Source of the DNA: Winogradskyella echinorum
GTDB lineage: Bacteria > Bacteroidota > Bacteroidia > Flavobacteriales > Flavobacteriaceae
Reading direction: 5' to 3'
Length of the DNA: 64,000 nt
Assembly (NCBI RefSeq): GCF_014297365.1
Contig: NZ_JACOQD010000001.1
Coordinates: forward strand, 1,240,001 to 1,304,000
The first letter of the stretch is position 1. Each line of letters opens with the position of its first letter. Shown here in pieces: positions 8,344-17,485 of the stretch. The position numbers and the translations under genes were made by a program. The notes below the pieces were generated by a model. That model was not told the origin of the DNA. It searched no databases and was given only the letters and a program-made list of their open reading frames with translations.

Positions 8344-10035
8344 ATGCGTTGGACATTAAAGCCAAAACCAGAATATTCAAAAGTTGAAGAACTAAAAAAA
8401 GCACTTCAGGTAGATGATATCGTTGCAACTTTGTTACTGCAAAGAGGAATTGACACCTATGAAGCCGCTAAAACATTTTTCAGACCAAGTTTTGAGGATT
8501 TACACGATCCATTCTTAATGAAGGATATGGACAAAGCTGTTGCCCGAATAGAAACAGCCATAGCAGAAGGTGAAAATATTTTGGTCTACGGAGATTACGA
8601 TGTAGATGGTACTACATCTGTCGCTTTAATGTCTTCTTATTTAAAAACAAGAACAGATGCTGTTGCCACATACATACCAGATCGTTATGATGAAGGTTAT
8701 GGTATATCTTATAAAGGCATTGATTTTGCTGACGACAACGATTTTTCATTAATTATTGCCTTAGATTGTGGTGTAAAGGCTATGGATAAAGTTGCTTATG
8801 CCAATGATAAAGGCATTGATTTTATTATTTGCGACCACCACAGACCAGGTGATAAAATTCCTGATGCGGTTGCTGTTTTAGATCCCAAACGAGAGGATTG
8901 TGAATATCCGTTTAAGGAATTATGTGGTTGTGGTGTTGGGTTTAAACTGATTACTGCATTGGCTTCAAAACAAGGTCAATCTGTTGAAGATTTAGTAGAG
9001 TATTTAGATTTAGTAGCCACTGCTATTGGTGCAGATATTGTACCTATTGTGGGTGAAAATAGAGCCTTAGCATATTTTGGCTTACAGGTTATTAATACCA
9101 ACCCAAGACCAGGAATGAAAGCTATAATTGCTGAGGTAAAAAAGGAGGTATTAACAATTACTGATGTTGTATTTATCATTGCTCCAAGAATTAATGCTGC
9201 TGGACGAATGAAACACGGTAATCACGCTGTGACCTTACTTACGGAAACAGATTTTAACCTTGCTGCTGAATACGCTGTTGATATTGATCAGTTTAATACA
9301 GACCGTAGAGAAACTGATAAACGGATAACTGAAGAAGCATTAATTAAGATTGATGAGCATAATGAACAAGAAGGTTTTACGACAGTTGTATATCGCGAAG
9401 ATTGGCATAAAGGTGTAATTGGTATTGTAGCTTCACGATTAATAGAAACTTATTACAGACCAACATTAGTTTTTACCAAAAGTGGTGATAAACTTGCAGC
9501 TTCGGCGAGATCAGTAAAAGGATTTGATGTTTATAATGCATTGGAAGCTTGTTCAGAATATATCGAGCAATTTGGTGGACATAAGTATGCAGCAGGTTTA
9601 ACGTTACTTCCAGAAAACTATGAGGCATTTAAAGCAAAATTTGAAAGTGTTGTTAAAGAAACGATAGACCCAAAACTATTAACACCAGAATTAAAGGTTG
9701 ATTTAGAAATTGAATTAAGTCAGATAGATGATAGGCTTATGCGAATTCTAAAACAATTTGCTCCATTTGGACCAGGAAATATGTCACCAACCTTTATGAC
9801 GCAAGGTATAAAAGATACAGGTTATGGTAAATGTGTTGGTGAGGACGACAAGCATTTACGCTTTACGGCAACAAAATCATTTAATGACAAAATAGTTTGT
9901 ATTGGTTTTGGGTTGGGTGATAAAATAGATATTATAAAAAGTAAACGACCATTCAACGCTGCGTATTCCATAGATGAAAACCATTGGAATGGCAATGTGA
10001 GTTTACAGTTGAAATTAAAAGATATAAAAGAATAA
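8344..10035 (+). CDS. recJ: single-stranded-DNA-specific 5'-3' exonuclease RecJ
   Basis: A 563-residue DHH-family nuclease of normal RecJ length. Motifs seen: motif I DYDVDGT (84-90), Asp141 in LDCG, the DHH triad 164-166 (CDHHRPG), and the C-terminal DHHA1 signature GGHKYAAGL followed by the OB-fold region. RecJ degrades single-stranded DNA in recombination and mismatch or base-excision repair. It follows osmC by 12 bp and precedes the OmpA-domain gene by 26 bp. Confidence 0.96.
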   Translation: MRWTLKPKPEYSKVEELKKALQVDDIVATLLLQRGIDTYEAAKTFFRPSFEDLHDPFLMKDMDKAVARIETAIAEGENILVYGDYDVDGTTSVALMSSYLKTRTDAVATYIPDRYDEGYGISYKGIDFADDNDFSLIIALDCGVKAMDKVAYANDKGIDFIICDHHRPGDKIPDAVAVLDPKREDCEYPFKELCGCGVGFKLITALASKQGQSVEDLVEYLDLVATAIGADIVPIVGENRALAYFGLQVINTNPRPGMKAIIAEVKKEVLTITDVVFIIAPRINAAGRMKHGNHAVTLLTETDFNLAAEYAVDIDQFNTDRRETDKRITEEALIKIDEHNEQEGFTTVVYREDWHKGVIGIVASRLIETYYRPTLVFTKSGDKLAASARSVKGFDVYNALEACSEYIEQFGGHKYAAGLTLLPENYEAFKAKFESVVKETIDPKLLTPELKVDLEIELSQIDDRLMRILKQFAPFGPGNMSPTFMTQGIKDTGYGKCVGEDDKHLRFTATKSFNDKIVCIGFGLGDKIDIIKSKRPFNAAYSIDENHWNGNVSLQLKLKDIKE

Positions 10036-10061
10036 ACTATAAAATATTTCGTTAAAAGAGC

Positions 10062-11150
10062 ATGAAACAACTGACTATTATTACTTTTCTTCTCTTTAGT
10101 CATGTTTTGTTCAGTCAAAATTTAGTGTTTAACCCAAGTTTTGAAGATTTTTACGACTGTCCAAGAGGCATAAGTTTTTTTCATAAAAATGTCAAAAAAT
10201 GGACGATACCAAATAATGGAACTACAGATTATTTTAATTCATGTAGTGAAAAAATGGGGTATAAAAATTTCGTTGGAGAACAAAAAGCTCGGACAGGAAA
10301 TGCTTATGCAGGTATTTATACTTATTTCAAGAAAGATTATAGAGAATACATTCAAGGCACATTAAAATCGACTTTAGAACGAGGAAAGAAATATCAGGTG
10401 AGATTCTTTATAAGTTTAGCTGAAAATTCGAGATATGCACTTAAAGAATTAGGAATGATGATGACATCTGAAAAATTTAATGCATTTAAAACCAAGTCTT
10501 ATATCAATGCGAAGCACTTTTCTAAACGAATTCCTAATTTAAAATTTCGTTCAACTTTTAGCAAAGAATTTTACCATAACGATAAAGAATGGTTGGAAGT
10601 ATCATTTATATATACAGCTGAAGGTTTTGAAAATTATTTTTCAATAGGCAATTTCAATAACAATTCTAATACTATAAAGAGTAAACCGAGGAAATCAGAA
10701 TTTGAATCATTTTCATATTACTACATAGACGATGTTTCGGTAGAACCTTTAGAAAAGGAAAAGATAGTGGAAACCGTTAAAATTGTCGAAGAGTCAAAAA
10801 TAAAACCTAATGAAATCTACACCTTCAAAAAGGTGTTATTCGATTTTGATAAAGCTGAATTATTAGAGGTTTCAAAAGTTGAGATAAATCATTTATATGA
10901 GCATTTAAGTGAAAATCCAAATTTAAGAATTGAAATTTATGGGCATACCGACAACATTGGTTTAGAAACCAGAAATAAAGAATTATCAGAACAACGTGCA
11001 AAAGCTGTTGCAGATTATTTAATTTCGCGTGGTCTTAATAAGTCTTTAATTAAATCCTTTGGATTTGGGAGTTCGCAACCAGTTTCAACAAATGAAACAG
11101 AAGAAGGACGACAACAAAATAGACGTGTAGAGTTTAAATTGATTGAATAA
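10062..11150 (+). CDS. OmpA family protein with N-terminal NPSFE-type module
   Basis: A 362-residue secreted protein. A signal peptide (MKQLTIITFLLFSHVLFS, then QN) is followed by a module of about 210 residues starting NLVFNPSFEDFYDCP, a jelly-roll/carbohydrate-binding-like unit common in Flavobacteria envelope proteins. The C-terminal OmpA domain (about 255-360) carries YGHTDNIG and the peptidoglycan-binding pattern NKELSEQRAKAVADYL. There is no beta-barrel, so it likely anchors an envelope module to peptidoglycan. Its stop overlaps the TTG start of the MFS gene by 8 bp. The ligand of the N-terminal module is unknown. Confidence 0.85.
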   Translation: MKQLTIITFLLFSHVLFSQNLVFNPSFEDFYDCPRGISFFHKNVKKWTIPNNGTTDYFNSCSEKMGYKNFVGEQKARTGNAYAGIYTYFKKDYREYIQGTLKSTLERGKKYQVRFFISLAENSRYALKELGMMMTSEKFNAFKTKSYINAKHFSKRIPNLKFRSTFSKEFYHNDKEWLEVSFIYTAEGFENYFSIGNFNNNSNTIKSKPRKSEFESFSYYYIDDVSVEPLEKEKIVETVKIVEESKIKPNEIYTFKKVLFDFDKAELLEVSKVEINHLYEHLSENPNLRIEIYGHTDNIGLETRNKELSEQRAKAVADYLISRGLNKSLIKSFGFGSSQPVSTNETEEGRQQNRRVEFKLIE

Positions 11151-12435
11151 TAAAGTGGTAAAAAACGACCCATTTGCGGCATTACGAATTAAAGAATTCA
11201 ATATTTTCTTATTATTACGCTTTGCATTAGTTTTTGGTTGGTCCATGCAATTTGTAGTAATTGAATGGCAAGTTTATTCTATGACTAATGATAAATTAAG
11301 TCTGGCTATAATTGGGTTGTGCGAATTTTTACCTGCTTTTTGTCTTGCTCCTTTTGCAGGACATGTTGTTGACAAAAAAGAAAAGCGTAATCTTTTTATG
11401 CTTTGCATTGCCTTATTTTCTTTAATAAGTTTTGGATTATTTTGGCTCACTTCAGATAAGATTGAATCCACTTGGAAAATGCCTTCTATTTTATACAGTA
11501 TCTATGGATTGGTGTTTTTTGGTGGTATTTTAAGAGCTTTCTTTGGACCGACTATATTTTCTCTTATTGCCTTACTTGTACCGAAGAAGATATATCCTAA
11601 TGCGGCAACCTGGAGCAGCAGCACTTGGAAAGGTGCAAGTGTTTTTGGAGCGCTGTGTGGCGGATTTTTAATTGCTTGGATAGGAGTGCATCATACGCTA
11701 GGTATCATTTTTTTATTAGTAATGATAGCGTTTGCTTTAGTTTTTCTAATTACTAAAAAACCAATATTAAATAAAGGAAATAAGGAAACCGTGAAGGAAA
11801 GCTTAAAGGCCGGATTAACCTTTGTATTTAACGATAAGGTTGTTTTAGGAGCACTAACCTTAGATATGATTGCTGTTTTGTTTGGTGGAGCAGTTGCCAT
11901 TTTCACTGTTTTTGCTAAAGATATTTTAGATGCAGGACCAAAAGGTTTAGGCATTTTAAATGCGGCATTATCTTCTGGAAGTATTTTAACGATGTTAGCT
12001 ACAACTTACATTCCTATAACTAAAAACACAGGTAAAAAATTACTTATTTCCATCTTTGGTTTTGGAGTTTGTATGATAATTTTTGGAGCTTCAAAATTAA
12101 TGTGGCTCAGTGTGTTAACCTTGTTTTTTGCAGGTGTATTTGATGGTGTTTCTATGGTGGTACGTCAAACAATTCTTCAATTAAAAACACCAGATGATAT
12201 GCGTGGTCGAGTTGGTGCTGTTAATTCTATGTTTGTGGGTTCGTCAAACGAGTTAGGTGCTGTAGAAAGTGGAGTAGCTGCTAGAATTTTTGGCGCACCA
12301 TTAGCCGTTATGCTTGGTGGTACAATAACCCTTATAGTGGTAGCGGTAATAGGAGTTAAAAATAAACCTTTAAGAGAATTAGACCTTCAAAAAGATATTG
12401 AAGAGCACGAAAAGGAAGAGGAAGTCGTTGTTTAG
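11143..12435 (+). CDS. MFS transporter
   Basis: About 430 residues with roughly 12 transmembrane helices and the loop 2-3 motif GHVVDKKEKRN. It resembles the drug/siderophore exporter branch of MFS (MFS_3, enterobactin-exporter-like). No ATG fits: the candidate starts are TTG at 11143, overlapping the OmpA gene by 8 bp, or GTG at 11155, four codons later. The C-terminus is acidic (EEHEKEEEVVV). The gene converges with lpxH and the two ends overlap by 4 bp, leaving no room for a terminator. Substrate unknown. Confidence 0.86.
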   Translation: MNNKVVKNDPFAALRIKEFNIFLLLRFALVFGWSMQFVVIEWQVYSMTNDKLSLAIIGLCEFLPAFCLAPFAGHVVDKKEKRNLFMLCIALFSLISFGLFWLTSDKIESTWKMPSILYSIYGLVFFGGILRAFFGPTIFSLIALLVPKKIYPNAATWSSSTWKGASVFGALCGGFLIAWIGVHHTLGIIFLLVMIAFALVFLITKKPILNKGNKETVKESLKAGLTFVFNDKVVLGALTLDMIAVLFGGAVAIFTVFAKDILDAGPKGLGILNAALSSGSILTMLATTYIPITKNTGKKLLISIFGFGVCMIIFGASKLMWLSVLTLFFAGVFDGVSMVVRQTILQLKTPDDMRGRVGAVNSMFVGSSNELGAVESGVAARIFGAPLAVMLGGTITLIVVAVIGVKNKPLRELDLQKDIEEHEKEEEVVV

Positions 12436-13226
12436 TATTTTTTTAATTCAAAAGTGTTTCCATCAAAAACACCATAGGTGTAATATTGAATCCAGTCTCC
12501 TAAGTTGATGTATTTAGATTTTTCGTTTAGTTGAATTTCTAGAGGCAAATGTCTATGACCAAATACAAAGTAGTCTCTATGTTTTTCTTCAAGTTTTTTC
12601 TTGCTGTAAATGGCTAACCATTCATTGTCTTCGCCCAAAAATTTAGCATCATCGTCTCCAGAAATTAGTTTGTTTTTTACAGACATGTATTGCCCAATTT
12701 TAATTCCTATATCTGGATGTGCCCATTTAAATAACCACTTAAATAACGGATTGGTAAACACTTTTTTCATACGTTTATAGCCTTTATCACCTGGTCCTAA
12801 GCCATCGCCATGACCAATAAATATCGTTTGGTGACTGAGCGTAGTTGAAGCTTCAAAACTAAATGTAAATTCATGTGGATTATGATATACTGGAATACCA
12901 AGTTCTTCTTCAAAATAACCGTTCATCCATAAATCATGATTACCAACAAAATAATGAATTGGAATACCAGAATCACTCAGTTCTGCTAGTTTCCCTAAGG
13001 TTCTTGTAAAGCCCTTAGGAACTACTGTTTTATATTCGAACCAAAAATCAAATAAATCTCCAAGTAAGAAAATAGCAGCAGCATCATGTTTTATGTCGTC
13101 TAACCAAGCGACAAATTTCTTTTCACGAGGTTTTGAAGCTTCACTAGTAGGAGCTCCAAGATGATTATCTGATGCGAAGTATATTTTTTTTCCTTTAGGA
13201 ATTGTTATGTGATTGGTTTTAGTCAT
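12432..13226 (-). CDS. lpxH: UDP-2,3-diacylglucosamine diphosphatase LpxH-like metallophosphoesterase
   Basis: A calcineurin-type phosphoesterase. Metal-binding motifs in order: SDNHLG, GDLFDFWFE, GNHDLW, GHGDG, and FGHRH near the C-terminus. The GDLFDFWFE motif and size fit LpxH-type lipid A pyrophosphatases at the cytoplasmic membrane face. The start is set to ATG 13226 (264 residues, MTKTNHITIPKG) because it overlaps the queD stop by 8 bp; the in-frame ATG at 13250 would lie well inside queD. LpxH rather than another phosphoesterase is inferred from motif spacing. Confidence 0.85.
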   Translation of the reverse strand: MTKTNHITIPKGKKIYFASDNHLGAPTSEASKPREKKFVAWLDDIKHDAAAIFLLGDLFDFWFEYKTVVPKGFTRTLGKLAELSDSGIPIHYFVGNHDLWMNGYFEEELGIPVYHNPHEFTFSFEASTTLSHQTIFIGHGDGLGPGDKGYKRMKKVFTNPLFKWLFKWAHPDIGIKIGQYMSVKNKLISGDDDAKFLGEDNEWLAIYSKKKLEEKHRDYFVFGHRHLPLEIQLNEKSKYINLGDWIQYYTYGVFDGNTFELKKY

Positions 13227-13671
13227 TATCTGAAGCATACCACTCAGCAAAGCTAGTCGCTGTTTCTTGAAGTTTTAGTGAATGCAATTTTATGTTTTTT
13301 GGCAAACGTTGTTTTATTTTTTCAGCAAAGTCAATAACCATCATTTCACTTGTTGGTTGGTAGTTTACCAATAGCACATTATGACCTCTATCTTTTAGTT
13401 CTTTTGCTAACTCAACATGAGGTGTGTTTTTATTAAAAACGGTAGCGTGGTCAAATACATTTACAATCTCTTCTTTTACGATTTTTTTTAAATCACCGAA
13501 GTCTATAACCATCCCAAATTTAACATTGGAGCTATCCGAAATTGGAGAACCTATCACAGTAACGTCTAATCGGTAACTATGTCCATGTACGTTTTTGCAT
13601 TTGCCATCGTAACCGTATAGTGCATGACCAGTCTCAAAAGAGAACTTTTTTGTAATTCGAATATTGCTCAT
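13219..13671 (-). CDS. queD: 6-pyruvoyl-tetrahydropterin synthase / 6-carboxytetrahydropterin synthase (QueD) family
   Basis: A 150-residue T-fold enzyme. Zinc ligands His16, His29 and His31 (ETGHAL and NVHGHSY) and the catalytic Cys25 (GKCKN) are present; a later DHATVFN segment carries the catalytic Asp/His. QueD makes 6-carboxytetrahydropterin for queuosine; the PTPS relatives use the same scaffold. Its ATG overlaps the stop of a 32-codon small ORF (TAATG), and its 3' end overlaps lpxH by 8 bp. The queuosine role is likely but not proven by neighbours. Confidence 0.85.
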   Translation of the reverse strand: MSNIRITKKFSFETGHALYGYDGKCKNVHGHSYRLDVTVIGSPISDSSNVKFGMVIDFGDLKKIVKEEIVNVFDHATVFNKNTPHVELAKELKDRGHNVLLVNYQPTSEMMVIDFAEKIKQRLPKNIKLHSLKLQETATSFAEWYASDND

Positions 13672-13769
13672 TAACGTCTTTTGTTTCTATTATAAAAGTA
13701 AACAACGATTAATACGATGCCAAGAATAAGAAATAATCCATTACCTCCTAAAAAATTAAGAATATCCAT
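13671..13769 (-). CDS. small membrane protein, 32 aa
   Basis: A short ORF: MDILNFLGGNGLFLIL... ending YFYNRNKRR. It has one hydrophobic stretch (about residues 9-26) with a basic tail, the layout of an Nin/Cin single-span peptide. Its TAA overlaps the queD ATG by one base and its ATG lies one base after the stop of the 58-residue ORF, so all are probably translated in series. Function unknown. Supported by tight gene packing and membrane-peptide composition rather than homology. Confidence 0.6.
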   Translation of the reverse strand: MDILNFLGGNGLFLILGIVLIVVYFYNRNKRR

Positions 13770-13770
13770 T

Positions 13771-13947
13771 CTATTCGTCTTTTATTCTGTTTTTATTATA
13801 TCTGTAAATAATATATGCAAGAATCACTAAAATTAAAAACGGTAAAAAAGTACCGATAAAAACACCTATACCATAACTGCTATCGGGAGCATTTTTTAAC
13901 TTTTCATCAATGTTAACTTCTTGTAATATGGAAATAATAAATTTCAC
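13771..13947 (-). CDS. small membrane protein, 58 aa (GTG start)
   Basis: An ORF of 58 residues starting at GTG 13947 (VKFIISILQEVNIDEK...). It has an amphipathic N-terminus, one transmembrane helix (about 25-49, containing a proline) and a basic C-terminus (RYNKNRIKDE). A TAAATTTG promoter element lies 20 bp upstream of the GTG, the spacing seen for other promoters in this window, which favours this start. It is followed after 1 bp by the 32-residue ORF. No family recognised. Confidence 0.6.
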   Translation of the reverse strand: MKFIISILQEVNIDEKLKNAPDSSYGIGVFIGTFLPFLILVILAYIIYRYNKNRIKDE

Positions 13948-13966
13948 TATAGTATATAATTTAGGC

Positions 13967-13974
13967 CAAATTTA
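13967..13974 (-). promoter_or_regulatory. -7 promoter element for the small-ORF/queD/lpxH unit
   Basis: TAAATTTG on the minus strand fits TAnnTTTG. It sits over the last codon of the MATE gene, 20 bp before the GTG of the 58-residue ORF. No good -33 TTG at normal spacing. Confidence 0.45.
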
Positions 13975-15324
13975 AGTGTTTTGAGCAAGCGATTTAAATG
14001 TTTTTCTAAATTTTATGATTAAAGGAATGCCTCTGGCAATTATCCATAATGTAAAAGCTATAAAAATACCGTAGAGTTTATAATCTAAATAATCGCTTAA
14101 ATATATGATTGGCGAAAACACTAAAAGGGTAGAAAAAAGTAAAACATTTCTAAGATATTTCATTTCTCCCAGACCTTTAAATACACCGTCAAAAATAAAA
14201 GCTAAAGCGCATAATGGTTGCATAAGTAACACCATCCAAAATACACTATAAAACTCGTTTAATACAGCTTGGTCGTTACTAAAAAGGTTACCAATTGGAT
14301 AGTATATTAAAGCTCCAATAATTGCTATTATTACACCAATGGAAATTCCGTATTTAATAAGTTTATCACTTAAAGTTATGAGGCTTTTGTAGTCCTTAGC
14401 CCCTAACAATTTACCCGATAAGATATTGCCTGCACTTGCATATCCATCTATAAGAAAAGCTCCTAAAAACCAGAGATTAATAGCTATAGTATATGCAGCA
14501 ATATAATTTTCACCATATTTTGTTGCAAAACTTGTACTTAAGTATAATGCTAGGTTTAAAGCTAGTGTTCTAATAAATAGATTTGCAATCATAATTGCAA
14601 ATCGTTTAATTTCTGGATTGAAAGGAAATTTTACTAATAACGGAATATCTGTTTTCTTTAGAATAAAATATGTTGAGAGTAATGCCATTATTATCTGTGC
14701 AATAACACTAGCATAAGCCGCACCTTTTATATGCATTGCAGGTAATTTATCGGCAATGCCATACACAAAAATAAAGTCTAAAACAATGTTTGCAAGCGCT
14801 CCTGTGATGGCAATTAACATTGGGTAGTAAGTGTTTTGCAAACCTCTAAAGGTGCCAAAAACGGCTATTGTAAACAGCGTAAACGGAAATCCGAATACTC
14901 TAATTTGATAGTACTCAACACTACTATTAAGTATTTCACCAGAGGCGTTATAAAACTGAAAAATAGTTGTAGCAAATGGGAAAGTAACAGCTATGATAAT
15001 TAAGCTAAGTGAAGTGATTAAAAATATGGCTTGCGCAGGTAGATCTTTTACTTTATCAATGTTTCCGGCACCCAGGTATTGAGAGACAATAGACGATATG
15101 GCACTTCTTGTTTGCCCTAAAACCCAAATAAGCATAGAAAAAAAAGTGCCTACAATACCAACGGCAGCTAAAGAGGTGGTGGCATTATAATCCATATTAC
15201 CAATAATTGCAGCATCAGTTAATGACAAAATAGGTTCTGATACACCAGAAATTAATGCAGGTATAGCAAGTTTATTGATTTGTTTTAAATTTATTGAAGT
15301 ACTCAAAACACTAGTTCGTAACAA
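13972..15324 (-). CDS. MATE family efflux transporter (DinF/NorM-like)
   Basis: A 450-residue polytopic membrane protein with about 12 helices. It shows the MATE N-terminal pattern NKLAIPALISGVSEPILSLTDAAIIG and a matching second half. MATE proteins export cationic drugs or metabolites using Na+ or H+ gradients. The ATG at 15324 overlaps the GNAT gene by 22 bp; a TTG at 15306 would give the commoner short overlap, so the start is slightly uncertain. Substrate unknown. Confidence 0.9.
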   Translation of the reverse strand: MLRTSVLSTSINLKQINKLAIPALISGVSEPILSLTDAAIIGNMDYNATTSLAAVGIVGTFFSMLIWVLGQTRSAISSIVSQYLGAGNIDKVKDLPAQAIFLITSLSLIIIAVTFPFATTIFQFYNASGEILNSSVEYYQIRVFGFPFTLFTIAVFGTFRGLQNTYYPMLIAITGALANIVLDFIFVYGIADKLPAMHIKGAAYASVIAQIIMALLSTYFILKKTDIPLLVKFPFNPEIKRFAIMIANLFIRTLALNLALYLSTSFATKYGENYIAAYTIAINLWFLGAFLIDGYASAGNILSGKLLGAKDYKSLITLSDKLIKYGISIGVIIAIIGALIYYPIGNLFSNDQAVLNEFYSVFWMVLLMQPLCALAFIFDGVFKGLGEMKYLRNVLLFSTLLVFSPIIYLSDYLDYKLYGIFIAFTLWIIARGIPLIIKFRKTFKSLAQNT

Positions 15325-15803
15325 TGAAAAGGAAATTTACTTTGCTTCGGAAAATATATATCACCTAATCGTTTATAGCCGCGAAGTTCGTAAAACTTTT
15401 GATTTCTTTTGTTCTGTGAGAAGGTATCTAACCTAATAGAGCTATAGTTATTTTCTATAGCAAAGTTTTCTGCAAAGTCCATTAATTGTTGTGCATATCC
15501 TTTTCCTTGCAATTCAGGGTGAACGGCTAACCGATGAATATAAATGTTATTTTCATTGTTTGTTAACCATTTTATAGGAATGTATTCTTCATCCATAAAA
15601 ACTGAAATAACAATAGATCCTTTAACCTCTCCATTAATTTCTAAAACATAAAGTTCTTGTTGCTTAATGTCATTTTTAAACGCAGAAGGATTAGGATAAT
15701 GCTCATTCCATTGATAAATACCTTTGGCTATCATTGCTTTAGCACAAGCCTTTGTCATTGTCATTATGGGTTCAATATCTATAATAGTAGCTTTACGAAT
15801 CAT
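15303..15803 (-). CDS. GNAT family N-acetyltransferase
   Basis: A 166-residue GNAT protein. Acetyl-CoA-binding motif A is seen as LAVHPELQGKGYAQQLM (about 100-116), followed by a motif B-like LDTFSQNKRNQKFYELRGYKR. It transfers an acetyl group to an unknown amine. It is the first gene of the minus-strand GNAT-MATE pair and is divergent from the universal stress protein gene, 36 bp away. Confidence 0.9.
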   Translation of the reverse strand: MIRKATIIDIEPIMTMTKACAKAMIAKGIYQWNEHYPNPSAFKNDIKQQELYVLEINGEVKGSIVISVFMDEEYIPIKWLTNNENNIYIHRLAVHPELQGKGYAQQLMDFAENFAIENNYSSIRLDTFSQNKRNQKFYELRGYKRLGDIYFPKQSKFPFHCYELVF

Positions 15804-15813
15804 TTTTAATGTT

Positions 15814-15821
15814 TATTTTTG
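15814..15821 (+). promoter_or_regulatory. -7 promoter element of the usp gene
   Basis: TATTTTTG fits TAnnTTTG. It overlaps an alternative TTG start at 15819, which argues that translation really begins at the ATG at 15840. Confidence 0.55.
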
Positions 15822-15839
15822 TTTCAAAATTTTATTAAA

Positions 15840-16637
15840 ATGAAAACAATACTTGTTCCTGTTGGGTCTTCAAAAAATGCAAAATCACACTTACAATATG
15901 CTGTAGATTTTGCTAAGGCATTTAACGCAAAATTATATGTAGTCCAAATATATAATGTTTATACTAAAGCAGGTACAATGATAAATGTAGATTCTATTAT
16001 AGAAAAAGAATCTAAGGATTTTTTAGATGACCATGTAGCTTCTATCGACACAAAAGGTGTTGAGGTTTATACAAGAACTTTTAAGGGTAAGTTGGTAGAT
16101 ACTATAGAGAAAGTTTGTGATGCCTTAGACGTAGATTTAATCATATTAGAGCCTCGTACTAATTCTATTAAAGATGAGGTGTATTTAGGAAGGACTTCGG
16201 GTAAAATTGTAAAGCGTACACAAATACCTGCGCTTATAGTGCCAGAGGGTTATACTTATAGACCTTTCGAAAAAATATTACTAGCTATTAAATCTGCGAT
16301 TATAAAAAAGGAAAGAGTGTTGTATCCTTTGTCTTCAATTAAAAATCAATTTAAAGCTACTGTAAATTTATTATTGGTAAAAACTGCACATCATAAAAAG
16401 GAAGATTTTGATCTTAATGATGAATTAAACGCATTAATTACCAAGACTACTATTGCTGAAAGCCCAACAACGTTTCAGGCTGTTTTAGAACATTATAAAT
16501 CTAATAATCCAGATTTGCTTTGTGTTGTACGACGTAAACGAGGATTTTTTAAGAAGCTTTGGGAGAATAATGTGATTTTAAAGAAAGATTTTCATAGCAC
16601 CCAATTACCTGTTCTTATTTTAAGTGGTTTAAAATAA
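15840..16637 (+). CDS. universal stress protein (UspA), tandem-domain type
   Basis: About 265 residues starting MKTILVPVGSSKNAKSHL, the classical Usp N-terminus. The ATG at 15840 was chosen because a longer TTG-started reading (15819) would lie inside the promoter. The first Usp domain (about 1-140) ends with a nucleotide-loop-like LGRTSGKIVKRTQIPALIVPE. The second half is a degenerate Usp repeat (to LPVLILSGLK). These proteins are stress-induced nucleotide-binding regulators. It converges with the hydrolase gene, with 8 bp between the stops. Confidence 0.88.
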   Translation: MKTILVPVGSSKNAKSHLQYAVDFAKAFNAKLYVVQIYNVYTKAGTMINVDSIIEKESKDFLDDHVASIDTKGVEVYTRTFKGKLVDTIEKVCDALDVDLIILEPRTNSIKDEVYLGRTSGKIVKRTQIPALIVPEGYTYRPFEKILLAIKSAIIKKERVLYPLSSIKNQFKATVNLLLVKTAHHKKEDFDLNDELNALITKTTIAESPTTFQAVLEHYKSNNPDLLCVVRRKRGFFKKLWENNVILKKDFHSTQLPVLILSGLK

Positions 16638-16645
16638 AATAAACT

Positions 16646-17485
16646 TTATTCTAAAAAACTATGAATTGAATTAACCAGGTTATTTAATTCATAAGATAGT
16701 GTTTCTTTATCCCAAGGATGCTTGGTGTTAAAAACATGATCTGCTCCTTCAATTATTTTAAGTTGACTAGTCGGATTCCATTTGTGTAAGTCTTTTGCTT
16801 CATCTATTGAGATAGAAGTATCCTTATCTCCATGTATTATAAGTATAGGAACTTTTACTTGCTTTATAGCCGATTTAATATGTAGTCGGTTTTCGTTGGC
16901 TTTAAAGTTTTCATAAAACTGATAGAAATGCGGCATTTGTTGCTTGGTTCTACCATTTAATACATATTTAACTCCTTTTTCTTTCCATTCTTTTAAATCA
17001 TCAATGGTTGCAGTTCGTTTTTCGAAATTACTAACACTAGCTAATGTGATGAGTTTAGTAATTCTTATATCTTCTGAGGCTTTTATTATAGCGATTCCGC
17101 CTCCACGACTATGACCAATTAAACAGATGTTATTAATATCAATTTGCAGGTTATTTTTAAATTGATCTTGTGCCCAATCTATTACTGCTTTTAAATCATC
17201 AAGCTCTTTAGTGTAGTTGTTATTTCCAAAGGCTTCTAAATCTGGAAAATCAATTGGATTATTCATTGTACCTCCATTATGAGAAAAATTGAATTTAATA
17301 AAGCAATTTCCGGCTTTAGCAATTTCTTTTGCCATAATATTCCAAGCTCCCCAATCTTTAAATCCTTTATAACCATGGCAAAATATAACGATAGGTTGTT
17401 TCGTTTTCTTTTCGTTATAAAACGCATCAATAAGAATTGGTTTATTATCTTTTCGGTCTAAAATTATATTCTTATCAATAATCAT
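16646..17485 (-). CDS. alpha/beta hydrolase
   Basis: A 279-residue alpha/beta hydrolase. The oxyanion region is IVIFCHGYKG, the nucleophile is Ser126 in GHSRGG, and the acid and histidine are visible in HGDKDTS and GADHVFN. No signal, so cytoplasmic. Its ATG overlaps the addB-like stop by one base (TAATG), so it is translated from the same message. Substrate unknown (esterase or peptidase-like). Confidence 0.87.
   Translation of the reverse strand: MIIDKNIILDRKDNKPILIDAFYNEKKTKQPIVIFCHGYKGFKDWGAWNIMAKEIAKAGNCFIKFNFSHNGGTMNNPIDFPDLEAFGNNNYTKELDDLKAVIDWAQDQFKNNLQIDINNICLIGHSRGGGIAIIKASEDIRITKLITLASVSNFEKRTATIDDLKEWKEKGVKYVLNGRTKQQMPHFYQFYENFKANENRLHIKSAIKQVKVPILIIHGDKDTSISIDEAKDLHKWNPTSQLKIIEGADHVFNTKHPWDKETLSYELNNLVNSIHSFLE

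Noticed and set aside
15819..15839. TTG start of the universal stress protein
   Set aside because: It overlaps the -7 promoter box; the ATG at 15840 gives the standard Usp N-terminus.
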